From NCBI RefSeq assembly GCF_011440395.1, contig NZ_JAAOIX010000005.1, positions 124,001-188,000 of the forward strand: a stretch of 64,000 bases of DNA, in the 5' to 3' direction. The translations under genes and the position numbers were made by a program. This DNA comes from Pseudomaricurvus alcaniphilus. Its GTDB lineage: Bacteria > Pseudomonadota > Gammaproteobacteria > Pseudomonadales > Cellvibrionaceae. The number at the start of each line of letters is the position of its first letter. The stretch's first letter is position 1. The notes beneath the pieces were generated by a model, which was not told where the DNA came from, did no database searches, and worked only from the letters and a program-made list of their open reading frames with translations. Below are positions 44,385-53,793 of the stretch, in pieces.

Positions 44385-46729
44385 CGAAAATCTGGACCAT
44401 TCCCGGTGGCGTCCACCCGGAAGAGCGCAAAGAACAATCCCTGCAGTTGCCGTTGGCGGAAATCGCCCTGCCTAAAGAACTGGTGTTCCCCCTCAGCCAG
44501 CACATAGGTGCCCCGGCCGACCCGGTGGTCAAGGTGGGCGAACGGGTACTGGGCGGGCAACTGATTGCCGCCGCCCACGGCATCTTCAGCGCCGCCATCC
44601 ACGCCTCCACCTCGGGTACTGTCAGCGCCATCGAAGAGCGCCCGCTGCCCCACCCCTCCAGCATGCCGGGGGAATGCATCGTTATCGAAGCCGACGGCGA
44701 GGATGAGCACATCGCCTACCAGGCCTGCGAAGACTATATGCAGCTGAGTAAGGCGGAAATGGTAAAGCGAGTGCGGGCGGCGGGCATCACCGGTCTCGGC
44801 GGCGCCAGCTTCCCCACCGCGGTAAAGCTCAACCCCAAGTCCAACCAGCCGGTAGACACCTTTATTCTTAACGGCACCGAGTGCGAGCCCTACATCACCG
44901 CCGACGACATGCTAATGCAAACCCGCGCCGCCGACGTGGTGCTGGGCGCCGAACTGCTGGCCCATATTCTGGGTGACCCGGAGCGGGTGGTGATCGGCAT
45001 CGAAGACAACAAGCCCAAGGCCATCGCCGCGGTTACCGAGGCAGCCAAGGGCAAAGCCATCGAGGTGGTGTCGTTTCCCACCAAGTACCCCTCGGGCGGC
45101 GAAAAACAACTGATCCAGATTCTCACCGGGCGCGAAGTGCCGTCCCGGAAACTGCCCGCCGACATCGGCGTGGTGGTGCAGAATGTCGGCACCGCGGTGG
45201 CGGCCTACGAGGCGCTGCGCTTCGGCAAGCCTCTGATCCAGCGCATCACCACCGTGGTGGGCGAGGCGCTGGACACCCAGCGCAACATACTGGTGCGACT
45301 GGGAACTCCGGTAGCGCACATCCTCGCCGAACACGGCTTCCAGGCCAAGCGGGCCTCGCGCCTGGTGATGGGCGGCCCCATGATGGGCTTCGCCCTGGAC
45401 ACCCCGGACGTGCCGGTGGTCAAATCGACCAACTGCATTTTGGCGCCGAGCAAAACCGAGTTGCCGCCTGCGGCACCGGCGCAGGCCTGCATCCGCTGCG
45501 GCATGTGCGCCGAGGCCTGCCCGGCCAGCCTGCTGCCCCAGCAGCTGTATTGGTACGCCCAGGCGGAAGACTTCGACCGTCTGAAGGCCCACAACATCGG
45601 CGACTGCATCGAGTGCGGCGCCTGCTCGTTTGTCTGCCCGAGCAATATTCCGCTGGTGCAATACTACCGCGCTGCCAAGGGCACCCTCCGGCAGATGGAC
45701 ATCGAACGGCAAAAATCCGATCGCTCACGCCAGCGCTTTGAGTTTCGCCAGGAGCGCATCGCCCGCGCCGAAGCCGAGAAAGAAGCCAAGCGCCTGGCGC
45801 GGAAAAAAGCCGCCGAAAAGGCGCGCCAGCAGCAGGCCGATAAACCAGGCGCGGCCAAGGCGGATGTCGTGAGCGCGGCACTGGCCAGCGCGAAGCCGAA
45901 AGCGATATCGGCCGAAGACGAACTGGCCAAATTGCAGCGCGCCGTGGCCAGCGCCCAGAATCGGCTGGAGAAGCTGCAGCAGAAGCACGACGAAAGCGAG
46001 GATGCGGCGCAGCGGGACAAGTTCAGCGCGCAGCTGAAACAGGCGGCCCTGCGCCTGCAAGAGGCCCAGGCCAAGCTGGACGCCAGGCAGGCCATTCCGG
46101 CACCGGCCGAGGCGGTGGCCGGCGTTGCAGCCAGCGCGACTACCGATGCCAACGACCCGGTGGCCGCCGCCATTGCCCGCGCCCAGGCCAAAATGAGCAT
46201 GCCGCCGGCAGAAAAACTGCAGGCCAACATCGACTCTCTGCAACAGCGGCTGGCCAAAGCGGAAGCCAAACTGGCCGCCGCCAGGGCCAACGACGGCGAC
46301 ACGGTGGCGGCCCTGCAGGCCGGCGTCGACAAGATGAACGAGAAAATTGCCGCCGCCAAACAGGAGCTGGCCGCGCTGGCGGCGCCGACTGCGGCAACCA
46401 AACCTGAACCCGCAGCCCGCCCCACCGCCGCCGCTCCGTCCCCGGCCGTACCCCCGGTAAAAGCCGCGCCCAAGCCGGAGAAACCGGATGCCGCCAGCGT
46501 CGCCATCGCCAAGGCCCAGCAGCGCGCCGCCGCCCTGGCCAGCATGGCGCCGCGCGACAAGCTGCACCAACAAGTGAAGTCACTGGAGGGGCGGCTGGAA
46601 AAGGCCCTGGAGCGGCTGGCCAAAGCCGAGGCCGACAACGACGATAACCTCGACGCCTTCCGCACTGGCGTCGAAAAAACCCGGGCCCGGCTGCAGCAGG
46701 CCCGCGCCGAACTGGAGAGCGAGCAGTAA
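44381..46729 (+). CDS. rsxC: Rnf/Rsx complex subunit C with long C-terminal repeats
   Basis: This 782-aa subunit oxidises NADH and passes electrons to RsxB. The N-terminus is [18 protein letters not shown], the FMN/NAD-binding body has [20 protein letters not shown], and two [4Fe-4S] motifs stand at Cys370 ([12 protein letters not shown]) and Cys409 ([12 protein letters not shown]). From about residue 450 a Lys/Ala/Glu-rich coiled-coil tail of more than 300 residues contains two related ~85-residue repeats ([20 protein letters not shown] and [20 protein letters not shown] as their starts). A GTG start at 44381 overlapping the rsxB stop fits coupling and family length better than an earlier ATG inside rsxB. 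Confidence 0.95.
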   Translation: MTKIWTIPGGVHPEERKEQSLQLPLAEIALPKELVFPLSQHIGAPADPVVKVGERVLGGQLIAAAHGIFSAAIHASTSGTVSAIEERPLPHPSSMPGECIVIEADGEDEHIAYQACEDYMQLSKAEMVKRVRAAGITGLGGASFPTAVKLNPKSNQPVDTFILNGTECEPYITADDMLMQTRAADVVLGAELLAHILGDPERVVIGIEDNKPKAIAAVTEAAKGKAIEVVSFPTKYPSGGEKQLIQILTGREVPSRKLPADIGVVVQNVGTAVAAYEALRFGKPLIQRITTVVGEALDTQRNILVRLGTPVAHILAEHGFQAKRASRLVMGGPMMGFALDTPDVPVVKSTNCILAPSKTELPPAAPAQACIRCGMCAEACPASLLPQQLYWYAQAEDFDRLKAHNIGDCIECGACSFVCPSNIPLVQYYRAAKGTLRQMDIERQKSDRSRQRFEFRQERIARAEAEKEAKRLARKKAAEKARQQQADKPGAAKADVVSAALASAKPKAISAEDELAKLQRAVASAQNRLEKLQQKHDESEDAAQRDKFSAQLKQAALRLQEAQAKLDARQAIPAPAEAVAGVAASATTDANDPVAAAIARAQAKMSMPPAEKLQANIDSLQQRLAKAEAKLAAARANDGDTVAALQAGVDKMNEKIAAAKQELAALAAPTAATKPEPAARPTAAAPSPAVPPVKAAPKPEKPDAASVAIAKAQQRAAALASMAPRDKLHQQVKSLEGRLEKALERLAKAEADNDDNLDAFRTGVEKTRARLQQARAELESEQ

Positions 46730-47790
46730 TGGCTTTTATGAAGGCGTCTTCGCCCCACGCGCACGGGATCACCAGTACCGCCGACGTCATGCAGCAAGTG
46801 CTGCTGGCCACCATTCCCGGGCTGCTGGCACTGAGCTATTTCTTCGGCCCCGGCAGCGTCATCAATGTGGTCATGTGCGGTTTTACCGCGGTGCTGTGCG
46901 AGGCCGCGGTGCTGAAACTGCGCCGCCGCCCGGTTATGTTTTTCCTGCAGGACTACAGCGCCCTGGTGACCGGTGTGTTGCTGGGGCTGGCCCTGCCGCC
47001 CTACTGCCCCTGGTGGATCGTCGCCATCGGCACCGGTTCGGCCATTATCCTGGCCAAGCACCTCTACGGCGGCATGGGCTACAACCCCTTTAACCCGGCC
47101 ATGGTGGGCTATGTCATCCTGCTGATATCCTTTCCGGTGGAGATGACCCAGTGGGCCGCGCCGCGCACCGTGCTGGCCGAAGGCCAGCAGTTGGTAGGGC
47201 CGCTCAGCGGCCTCGGCCACATCTGGTTTGACCTGCCGCTGGACGGTTACACCGGCGCCACGCCGCTGGACCTGTTCAAGCAGAACAACTCGCTGCTGGT
47301 GGAACACCTCTACGCCAGCGAGCCCCTGTACGCCACCGCGCGCTGGGCCGGGGCGGGCTGGGAGTGGGTCAATATCGGCTTCCTGCTGGGCGGCTGCTAC
47401 CTGCTCTACCGCAAGATATTTACCTGGCACACCCCGGTCAGCATGCTGGCTGCCATCTTCCTGATGTCGGTGCTGTTTTACGATAACGGCAGCTCCAACA
47501 GCGGCGGTTCACCCTGGCTGCACCTGCTCTCTGGCGCCACCATGCTGGGCGCATTCTTTATCGCCACCGACCCGGTATCGTCGGCGGTGAGCAAGCGCGG
47601 CCGGCTGATATACGGCGCCGGCATCGGCATCCTGGTGTATGTGATTCGAGTCTGGGGCAACTACCCGGATGCGGTCGCCTTCGCGGTGCTACTGATGAAC
47701 ATCGCCGCGCCGTTTATCGACTACTACACCGTGCCGCGCACCTACGGCCACGTCAAAGCCCGGCCCGCCACCGAGAAGAGCGACAAGTAA
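46729..47790 (+). CDS. rsxD: Rnf/Rsx complex subunit D
   Basis: This 353-aa membrane subunit is related to NqrB. It has several hydrophobic helices ([40 protein letters not shown]) and the covalent FMN motif [10 protein letters not shown] with Thr271 as the expected attachment residue. The start codon overlaps the rsxC stop (TAATG). It needs the ApbE flavin transferase, which is not in this window. Confidence 0.97.
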   Translation: MAFMKASSPHAHGITSTADVMQQVLLATIPGLLALSYFFGPGSVINVVMCGFTAVLCEAAVLKLRRRPVMFFLQDYSALVTGVLLGLALPPYCPWWIVAIGTGSAIILAKHLYGGMGYNPFNPAMVGYVILLISFPVEMTQWAAPRTVLAEGQQLVGPLSGLGHIWFDLPLDGYTGATPLDLFKQNNSLLVEHLYASEPLYATARWAGAGWEWVNIGFLLGGCYLLYRKIFTWHTPVSMLAAIFLMSVLFYDNGSSNSGGSPWLHLLSGATMLGAFFIATDPVSSAVSKRGRLIYGAGIGILVYVIRVWGNYPDAVAFAVLLMNIAAPFIDYYTVPRTYGHVKARPATEKSDK

Positions 47791-47827
47791 CAGTGGCGAC
47801 AGTGAACTTACAAGGCAGCCTTACCCT

Positions 47828-48619
47828 ATGAATATGCTCGGCGTTTCCATCAGCAAAAACAGCCTCTTGCTGGGCCTGTTTGCGCTGGTTACCGCAGCCA
47901 TACTGGCCGCCACCCAGGCGGGTACCGCCGATCGCATCGCCGCCGCGGAGCGCGAGGCAGCCCAGCGCGCGCTGCTGGAAATTGTGCCGCTGGAGCGGCA
48001 CGACAATGACCTGTTGCTGGACACCATCACCATTTCTCCCGAGCACTGGGAGTTGCTGGGCCTGCGCAGCGGCGGTGAAATCAATATCGCCCGCGCCGAT
48101 GGCAAAGCGGTGGCGGCCATCATTCCCGCCATCGCCCACGACGGTTACAGCGGCGATATCAAACTGATAATCGGCATCAACCGCGACGGCAGCATCGCCG
48201 GGGTGCGCGCCCTGGCCCACAACGAGACCCCGGGCCTGGGCGACAAGGTCGACCTCAAGAAGAGCAACTGGATACTGGATTTCAATGGCAAGTCCCTGAC
48301 CAACCCCGCCCCCGAGCAGTGGGCAGTGAAGAAAGACGGTGGCCAGTTCGACCAGTTCACCGGCGCCACCATTACCCCCCGGGCGGTGGTTAACCAGGTC
48401 AAGCGCAGCCTCGAGTACTTCGCCCTCACCCAACCCCTGCAGCCAGCGCAGCCAAAGCAGCGCCAACCGCACACGCCACAGCCGACGCCAGCGCCGCAGG
48501 AGCAGTTACCGGGCGAAACCACATCCGCTGTCACCGCCACTGCGCAGCAGCAGGGCAGCGACCAACAGTCGCGGCAACACACCGACCAACCGACCCAGCA
48601 ACAGGCTGAATCATCATGA
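47828..48619 (+). CDS. rsxG: Rnf/Rsx complex subunit G with extended tail
   Basis: This 263-aa subunit has one N-terminal membrane helix ([20 protein letters not shown]) and an FMN-binding domain facing the periplasm. The flavinylation motif is [12 protein letters not shown], with Thr181 as the expected FMN-carrying residue. After about residue 205 an extra ~55-residue Pro/Gln/Thr-rich tail ([20 protein letters not shown]) exceeds the usual ~210 aa. Its last 4 bp overlap rsxE. Confidence 0.95.
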   Translation: MNMLGVSISKNSLLLGLFALVTAAILAATQAGTADRIAAAEREAAQRALLEIVPLERHDNDLLLDTITISPEHWELLGLRSGGEINIARADGKAVAAIIPAIAHDGYSGDIKLIIGINRDGSIAGVRALAHNETPGLGDKVDLKKSNWILDFNGKSLTNPAPEQWAVKKDGGQFDQFTGATITPRAVVNQVKRSLEYFALTQPLQPAQPKQRQPHTPQPTPAPQEQLPGETTSAVTATAQQQGSDQQSRQHTDQPTQQQAESS

Positions 48620-49329
48620 GTGCAGACTACCGGGAAATCAGCAAAAACGGCCTCTGGAACAACAATCCGGCGCTGGTGCAGCTGCTGGGCCTGTGCCCAC
48701 TGCTGGCGGTGACCGGCAGTGTGGTCAACGCACTGGGACTGGGGCTGGCCACCATGCTGGTCCTGACCGGCTCCAATATCGCCGTGTCGCTGATCCGCAA
48801 AACCGTCAGTGACGCGGTGCGGCTGCCGGCGTTTGTGATGATCATCGCCTCCTTTACCACCTGCACCGAGCTGTTGATGAAGGCCTTCACCTACGAGCTC
48901 TACCAGATTCTGGGGATTTTTATTCCGCTGATTGTCACCAACTGCGCCATCCTCGGCCGCGCCGATGCCTTCGCCAGCAAAAACAGTGTACTGCCCTCGG
49001 CCTTCGACGGCCTGATGATGGGCTGCGGTTTTGCCGGTGTGCTGCTCACCATCGGTGCCATTCGCGAGATCCTCGGCAGCGGCACCCTGTTTGCCAATAT
49101 GCACTTGCTGCTCGGCCCGGCGGCGGAAAACTGGACCCTGACCCTGGTGGAGGATTACTCCGGCCTGCTGGTGGCCATCCTGCCGCCCGGCGCCTTTATT
49201 GTGACCGGGTTCCTGATCGCCCTGAAGAATGTCATCGACGCGGAGCTGGAGCGGCGCGAGAAAGCCCGTCGCGCCGCTCCCGTGGTGAAAGGTAGCAAGC
49301 GCGTGCGCACCACCGGCCAGATTACCTGA
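48616..49329 (+). CDS. rsxE: Rnf/Rsx complex subunit E
   Basis: This 237-aa integral membrane subunit is homologous to RsxA and pairs with it around the membrane Fe-S centre. The family pattern is clear ([60 protein letters not shown]). The start overlaps rsxG (ATGA). It is the last gene of the operon; the usual follower nth is not next to it here. Confidence 0.97.
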   Translation: MSADYREISKNGLWNNNPALVQLLGLCPLLAVTGSVVNALGLGLATMLVLTGSNIAVSLIRKTVSDAVRLPAFVMIIASFTTCTELLMKAFTYELYQILGIFIPLIVTNCAILGRADAFASKNSVLPSAFDGLMMGCGFAGVLLTIGAIREILGSGTLFANMHLLLGPAAENWTLTLVEDYSGLLVAILPPGAFIVTGFLIALKNVIDAELERREKARRAAPVVKGSKRVRTTGQIT

Positions 49330-49346
49330 GCGGCGCCTGATCTCCG

Positions 49347-49378
49347 GGTGCAGGGCCACAGGGAGCGGGGCCTGCACC
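49347..49378 (+). terminator. Hairpin after rsxE
   Basis: GGTGCAGG and CCTGCACC form an 8-bp stem with a 16-base GC-rich loop, 18 bp after the rsxE stop. Only a short TT follows, so termination strength is uncertain. Confidence 0.45.
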
Positions 49379-49456
49379 TTCATGGTTAAAATCTATGAGC
49401 ATTTTCGCCCCGGCTAATGGTACTGTTGCCCCAACCCCGATCTACCAGCGGCATGT

Positions 49457-49502
49457 TGCGCCGCCAGCCCCATGAAAAATGCGCCGCCAGCCCCATGAAA
49501 AA
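49457..49502 (+). repeat. 23-bp tandem duplication at the sixA-like start
   Basis: The 23-bp unit starting TGCGCCGCCAGCCCCATGAA occurs twice head to tail (49457-49479, 49480-49502). Each copy contains an ATG; only the second is in frame with the phosphatase. Confidence 0.85.
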
Positions 49503-50004
49503 AAAGCTGATCCTGATAAGGCACGCGAAATCCAGCTGGGAACAAGCAGACCTGGATGATTTCGACCGGCCGTTGAGCAAGCGCGGTGAGCGCAACGCAC
49601 CGGAGATGGGGCGGCGCCTGCTGGCCTCGGCCATCCAGCCCGACCTGCTGCTCTCCAGCCCCGCCCGTCGCGCCCTCTCTACTGCCACCGCCATCGCCCA
49701 GGAGCTGGGCTATCCGCTCGAGGCGATCCAGCAAGAGTTTGATTTCTACCTGTCCGGCGCCTGCACCATGCTACGGGTACTGCGCGCCCAGGACGACCGC
49801 TACCACACCATCATGCTGTTTGGTCACAACGAGGCCATCACCGATTTCGCCAATATGCTCTCGCCCTACTACCTGGACAATATCCCCACCGCCGGGGTGG
49901 TGGGCATCTCCTTTGCCGTCAGCAGTTGGGCGGAAGTTCGCAAGGGGCGCTTCGGCTTCTACGACTACCCGAAAAACGAGCACCCGCAAACTTACCAGTT
50001 CTAG
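49495..50004 (+). CDS. SixA-type phosphohistidine phosphatase
   Basis: This 169-aa histidine-phosphatase-superfamily protein starts MKKKLILIRHAKSSWEQADL. The catalytic RHA motif, the following SSW, the RPLSKRGERNAP block and the second His in LFGHNEAITDFANML are all present. SixA-type enzymes remove phosphate from phosphohistidine carriers. The ATG at 49495 sits in the second copy of a 23-bp tandem duplication. The ribosome site is weak (GCCAGCCCC). Confidence 0.88.
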   Translation: MKKKLILIRHAKSSWEQADLDDFDRPLSKRGERNAPEMGRRLLASAIQPDLLLSSPARRALSTATAIAQELGYPLEAIQQEFDFYLSGACTMLRVLRAQDDRYHTIMLFGHNEAITDFANMLSPYYLDNIPTAGVVGISFAVSSWAEVRKGRFGFYDYPKNEHPQTYQF

Positions 50005-50026
50005 CCGCGCAAGGAATCCGTGGGAC

Positions 50027-50971
50027 TCAGGGCTTGCCCGCAGCGGCGGATTGCCGCAGCAAGTGGGCCGGGAAGGGTTTGTCCAGGTTGAGGGCGTTCT
50101 GCCAAAACCAGTGTTCGGGATTTTTCCGCACCCAGGCCTCCAGCACCGTGTCAATCCGCGCGGCCAGATCCTGCACCTGGGCCTGGCGATTCCCCTCCCC
50201 GGACGGGCTCAGGCGCTCGCCCACAATCACTTTAAAGCGGGTATTGGCCAGCCGCTCCGCACACAGCGGCACGATATCCACCCCGTGCTTGACCGCCAGC
50301 CGCGCCGCCAGCCAGCGATTGCCGGCGTCGGGCAGCTTGCGCCCCAGCGACGGCGCCCAGACATAGCCCTGGCGCTCTTCGTCGGGCAAAATTAACAAGT
50401 TGTAGCCGTTCAGCAGGTTGCGGGTCAGATCCCTGATGGCCATGGGCGAGGCGGTGGAGACCAGCTCGATGTTGGGCGCCCAGGACTTGCGGGCGCGGTT
50501 GGCAATGGCCATGCGCAGCGTGCTTTCCCGCGGTTCGTAGAGGCCGCAACAGGGCAAGTTGATCAGCGACGCAATTTTGGCGTTCACCTCCCAGTTGGCC
50601 ATGTGCGGAGCGACAAAAATCACCGGTCGCTGCTGGTTGGCGATGTGTTCCAGGCCGCTGATTTCAATGCGATCGCCGCGCTCCAGTTTGTGCAGAACCG
50701 TGTACTCGGCGTACACCCGCCCCATCTGGCGGCCGTAGTTGATCAGGCAGCGCCGTTGCGCCGCCGCCGTAGTGGCGCCGCAGAGCGTCGCCATATTGCG
50801 GTAGAAGCGTTGCACCCAGAGCTTGTTGCAGCGGGCGTCGTAGCGCACTTCCAGCTCCCCCAGAAAGGCGCCAATGGCGGAGGTCCAGCTGAAGGGCAAG
50901 CAGGCCAGCAGCCTGGCGAACAACAGCTCGATGGCGCTCTTCGGGGTCAATCGAAACCGCTCGGACGACAT
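50027..50971 (-). CDS. LpxL/HtrB-type lysophospholipid or lipid A acyltransferase
   Basis: This 315-aa acyltransferase has the LpxL/LABLAT pattern: an N-terminal hydrophobic region (LLFARLLACLPFSWTSAIGA), the catalytic HxxxxE motif in FVAPHMANWEVNA, then GLYEPRESTLRMAIANRARK, and a C-terminal block ending ILPDEERQGYVWAPSLGR. These enzymes add acyl chains to lipid A, ornithine lipids or similar lipids at the inner membrane. Its ATG overlaps the stop of the P450 gene by one base (TGATG), so the two are cotranslated. The acceptor is not predictable. Confidence 0.85.
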   Translation of the reverse strand: MSSERFRLTPKSAIELLFARLLACLPFSWTSAIGAFLGELEVRYDARCNKLWVQRFYRNMATLCGATTAAAQRRCLINYGRQMGRVYAEYTVLHKLERGDRIEISGLEHIANQQRPVIFVAPHMANWEVNAKIASLINLPCCGLYEPRESTLRMAIANRARKSWAPNIELVSTASPMAIRDLTRNLLNGYNLLILPDEERQGYVWAPSLGRKLPDAGNRWLAARLAVKHGVDIVPLCAERLANTRFKVIVGERLSPSGEGNRQAQVQDLAARIDTVLEAWVRKNPEHWFWQNALNLDKPFPAHLLRQSAAAGKP

Positions 50972-52380
50972 CAGCGCCGCTCCAGCAGCATGGGCAGGCC
51001 ACCTTCCGGGCGCAGGGTCAGGCGGCACTCGATGGCCACCTTGTGACCCGGCACCAAACGGGGGGTGAACTGTTGCGCCAGGGTGGCGAGGCAGATAATG
51101 CCTTCGGTCAAGCCAAAGCGTTTGCCCAGGCAGACCCGGCGACCAACGCTAAACGGCAGGTAGAGAAACTTGTTGGGGCGCGGCTGGCCAGGCATAAACC
51201 GCTCCGGCAGGAAGGCGTTGGGCTGGTCCCAGTACTTTTCATGGCGGTGCAGCAGCCAGGGCAGCACCAGCATGATGGCGTCCGGCTTGATTTTGCGCCC
51301 GCGCATGCTGTCGGCGGCCCGGGCCTGGCGGCTCAGCAGTGGCACCGGTGGGTAGAGGCGCATGGTCTCCTCAAACACCGCGCGGGTATAGGGCAGGTTG
51401 TCCACATCCTCCAGGGTCGGGTGGCGGCCGCCCAGCACCTGGTCCAGCTCCGCCTGCAGTTTGGCCATGGCCGCCGGGGAGTGGTCGAGCAGGTACCAGG
51501 CCCAGGCCAGCGCATTGGCGGTGGTTTCGTGACCGGCCATAAACATGACAATGGCTTCATTGCGGGCCGCCTCGGCCCCCAGCGGGCAGACATCCGCCAC
51601 TCCCGGCTTGTGCATCTTGCCCTCAAGCAACAGCGAGATCAGGGAGAAGCGCTGGCGCTTGTCGTCCTGCTGGTAGCGAGCAATGATATCGTTGATGACC
51701 CCGTGCACCTGCTGGGCGGACAGCCGGGCCTGGGCCTCGCGGGTCGGGTTGCGCAACAAGCGCAACAGCGGCACGCCGAGGGTATCGGCCAGGCCCAATT
51801 GGTCCACCTGGCGCTGGTAGTCGGTGAAGCCCTGCACGATACGGGCGGCCTCGGCATCGGAGGTGTTGTCGCCAAATACGGTGCGGCCGATGATGCGAGC
51901 GGTGAGACGGGCCATTTCATTGAGCATATCCACCGGCGCTCCGGCGGGCAGCGCTTGCCACTGCTCCACCAGGGCCGCGGCGGACTCGGTCATAATGCCG
52001 GCAAAGTCGGGCATCAGGTTTTTTTCAAAGGCCGGCGCGCAGTATTCGCGCCGCTGTTGCCACAGTTCGCCGTCACTGGCGAACAGGCCATCCCCCAGCA
52101 GCGGCTCCAGCGCGTGGCGCATCTGCGGGCTCTTGCGATCGTAGTTGTCGTGCTCCTCGAGAAACACTCGCCGCACCATATCCGGCGAATTGCAGAGAAT
52201 GTACTGCTGCCGCAGCAGGCTGAACTCCAGCGACTTAACCCCGTAATCCTTGTCCGACCAGATCGCCAGCAGGTTCTTGCGCGCCTTGAGCATGCGCCGG
52301 AACAGGTTTTCATCATTGCGGGCGCGGGGTACGGATACGGGCAGGGAATGTGGGACAGCTTTGGTCATATTCAACGACAT
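50971..52380 (-). CDS. Cytochrome P450
   Basis: This 469-aa haem monooxygenase has the I-helix AGHETTANALAWAWYLL, the ExxR motif ETMR (in VFEETMRLYPPVPLLSRQAR) and the haem-thiolate loop LPFSVGRRVCLGKRFG with Cys417. The general pattern is of the CYP4/fatty-acid-hydroxylase-like bacterial P450s. No membrane anchor is evident. It lacks a neighbouring ferredoxin or reductase gene, so redox partners come from elsewhere. It overlaps an LpxL-type acyltransferase gene. Confidence 0.95.
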   Translation of the reverse strand: MSLNMTKAVPHSLPVSVPRARNDENLFRRMLKARKNLLAIWSDKDYGVKSLEFSLLRQQYILCNSPDMVRRVFLEEHDNYDRKSPQMRHALEPLLGDGLFASDGELWQQRREYCAPAFEKNLMPDFAGIMTESAAALVEQWQALPAGAPVDMLNEMARLTARIIGRTVFGDNTSDAEAARIVQGFTDYQRQVDQLGLADTLGVPLLRLLRNPTREAQARLSAQQVHGVINDIIARYQQDDKRQRFSLISLLLEGKMHKPGVADVCPLGAEAARNEAIVMFMAGHETTANALAWAWYLLDHSPAAMAKLQAELDQVLGGRHPTLEDVDNLPYTRAVFEETMRLYPPVPLLSRQARAADSMRGRKIKPDAIMLVLPWLLHRHEKYWDQPNAFLPERFMPGQPRPNKFLYLPFSVGRRVCLGKRFGLTEGIICLATLAQQFTPRLVPGHKVAIECRLTLRPEGGLPMLLERR

Positions 52381-52520
52381 TAGTTATGCGATACAGCGAG
52401 AGGAGAGTGATGCGGCCCACGGCCACAGGTGAGGTGGAAGCCTAGTAATTATGGCAAGTATTGTCCAGCAGCCTGTCGGACTGGAGACTATTCTACTGCG
52501 GAAAATCGACGTGAACCCAC

Positions 52521-52687
52521 TAGGAGCCTGTCGGACTTAGGTGCCCGTAGCGAGAGAAAGTCCGATTTGAGTCAGTTTTTAACCATTTTTGAGGCGAATA
52601 GTGGTTCTATTTAACGAGAAAATGGTTAAAAAATGGCCAAACTCGGCTTTTTCGCAGCAGGGCAACCCTAAGTCCGACAGGCTCCTA
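52521..52687. mobile_element. MITE-like 167-bp palindromic element
   Basis: The terminal 21-bp arms TAGGAGCCTGTCGGACTTAG-G (52521-52541) and 52667-52687 are perfect inverted repeats. They extend inward by TGCCC/GGGCA after a 2-base bulge. An inner pair TTTTTAACCATTTT (52576-52589) and 52619-52632 also matches perfectly. No coding capacity is present. A partial word GCCTGTCGGACT also occurs outside, at about 52470. It looks like a non-autonomous element; TA at each end could be the target duplication. Confidence 0.75.
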
Positions 52688-52710
52688 GCCCAGAGAATAT
52701 AGAAAACCTC

Positions 52711-53103
52711 TCAGCCTTTCAGGTTGGGTATCTTTCCCCGCTCCAGCTTTTCAAAAATCTCTTTCAATTGCCGTTGAATCATAAAACCAGAGGCTTCAAG
52801 AATCGCCGGAACATCGCGAGTTTGTCGGATTAAAGAAACAATCACGATACGTTTACCAGTGATTGGTACGTACACAACGTAGTGTTCACGGACGGGATGA
52901 ATACTCAATTGAGTGCGAGCTATGTGCTCTGCTGAAGTAAAACGTTGATGATTCTGCGCTATCGATTCAGCACTCTCATGCAGATCAGAAAAATACTGCC
53001 GGGTTAGCTCCTTGCCCCACCTGGACAAAGACCAGCGGCGCGCCTCTCGAAAATCTCGCTCGGCTGTTTCAGTCAGAATATAGTGTCTGCGCTTCCCTGC
53101 CAC
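52711..53103 (-). CDS. ParE/RelE-superfamily toxin
   Basis: This 130-aa basic protein has the ParE/RelE pattern (YILTETAERDFREARRWSLS, RWGKELTRQYFSDLHESAES, SIHPVREHYVVYVPITGKRI, VIVSLIRQTRDVPAILEA). It is longer than the usual ~95 aa by a C-terminal helix (IQRQLKEIFEKLERGKIPNL). It starts with GTG at 53103, 5 bp after the antitoxin stop. ParE toxins target gyrase; RelE types cut mRNA. The two cannot be told apart here. It stands next to the MITE-like palindrome. Confidence 0.85.
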   Translation of the reverse strand: MAGKRRHYILTETAERDFREARRWSLSRWGKELTRQYFSDLHESAESIAQNHQRFTSAEHIARTQLSIHPVREHYVVYVPITGKRIVIVSLIRQTRDVPAILEASGFMIQRQLKEIFEKLERGKIPNLKG

Positions 53104-53108
53104 TACAA

Positions 53109-53336
53109 TCAGTCTTCTTCCGCAATATCAAGAATCGATTTGCTGGAGAATCGGCCATTGGCCAGATCGTCCAGGCCACCCGCCACATGAGAAACTATTG
53201 ATTGAGCCTCCATATCACGGCGGATTAAATCTCGAAGATACTCGCTAGGTGTGGCATAGACGCCAGCATCGCCAGTACGGCTGTTGACGAAGTCTCTCAA
53301 CTCATCGGTTAGAGATAGGTTCATGCTACTCGCCAT
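53109..53336 (-). CDS. ParD-type antitoxin
   Basis: This 75-aa protein starts MASSMNLSLTDELRDFVNSR, the ribbon-helix-helix beginning of ParD/CC2985-type antitoxins (TPSEYLRDLIRRDMEAQS). The C-terminal half is the toxin-binding tail. GGAGG lies before the ATG at 53336. A consensus-like promoter with an overlapping inverted repeat precedes it. It is the first gene of the pair and presumably represses it. Confidence 0.88.
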   Translation of the reverse strand: MASSMNLSLTDELRDFVNSRTGDAGVYATPSEYLRDLIRRDMEAQSIVSHVAGGLDDLANGRFSSKSILDIAEED

Positions 53337-53350
53337 TTTGAGTACCTCCA

Positions 53351-53395
53351 TAGAGTATTCCAGAGGACTCTAGTACTACTGTCGAATAATGTCAA
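53351..53395 (-). promoter_or_regulatory. Promoter and operator of the ParD/ParE-type pair
   Basis: On the minus strand TTGACA (53390-53395) and TAGAGT (53367-53372) are 17 bp apart. The -10 forms one arm of an inverted repeat with TAGAGT/ACTCTA at 53351-53356, a natural site for autorepression. Confidence 0.65.
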
Positions 53396-53502
53396 TATCC
53401 GACAAAGATACCAAACCAGTAAGACAGCTGCACCTGTGGGTGGCGCGTTCATAATATCTTGCTGAATTGCATGAAAAAATGGCTCACGATTTACGTGAAA
53501 AA

Positions 53503-53780
53503 ATGAACCGGGAGAAATTGTAGGCCTCCAGATCCGCAAGCGGACGAGTGGCAACACCCGAATCCATGGCAGCCCCTGGCGCAGCGCACACTTTCATATT
53601 ATCGCCAGCGCCGAGGGTTATGAGCCCATCACCACCGAGCTGTTTTTCAGCGATTGCGAGCACATCGACACGGATGCGGTGGCTGGTGTACGCTCGAGCC
53701 TGGTTCACGAGCCGGTCTATGAAGCTACCGAGCGGGGCAAAACCCAGATCATAGACCACCAGTTCTGTCTGAGAAAATAA
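53503..53780 (+). pseudogene. 3' remnant of an intradiol ring-cleavage dioxygenase
   Basis: About 85 codons in one plus frame, without a usable start, read SPWRSAHFHIIASAEGYEPI, then TTELFFSDCEHIDTDAVAGV and RSSLVHEP, ending with TAA at 53778-53780. This matches the C-terminal part of catechol/hydroxyquinol 1,2-dioxygenases (…HPWRPAHIHF…, …SDAVFGVKSSLV…), including one iron-ligand region (HFHI). The N-terminal two thirds are absent. It ends 13 bp before the fumarylacetoacetate hydrolase-family gene, which suggests an aromatic-degradation operon that has lost its first gene. Confidence 0.75.
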
Positions 53781-53793
53781 GCGGGGAAGTATA

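Noticed and set aside
45664-47430. A 588-codon open frame antisense to rsxC and rsxD
   Set aside because: It is Ser/Ala/Arg-rich low-complexity sequence opposite a well-conserved gene pair; such frames arise from GC-rich third positions.
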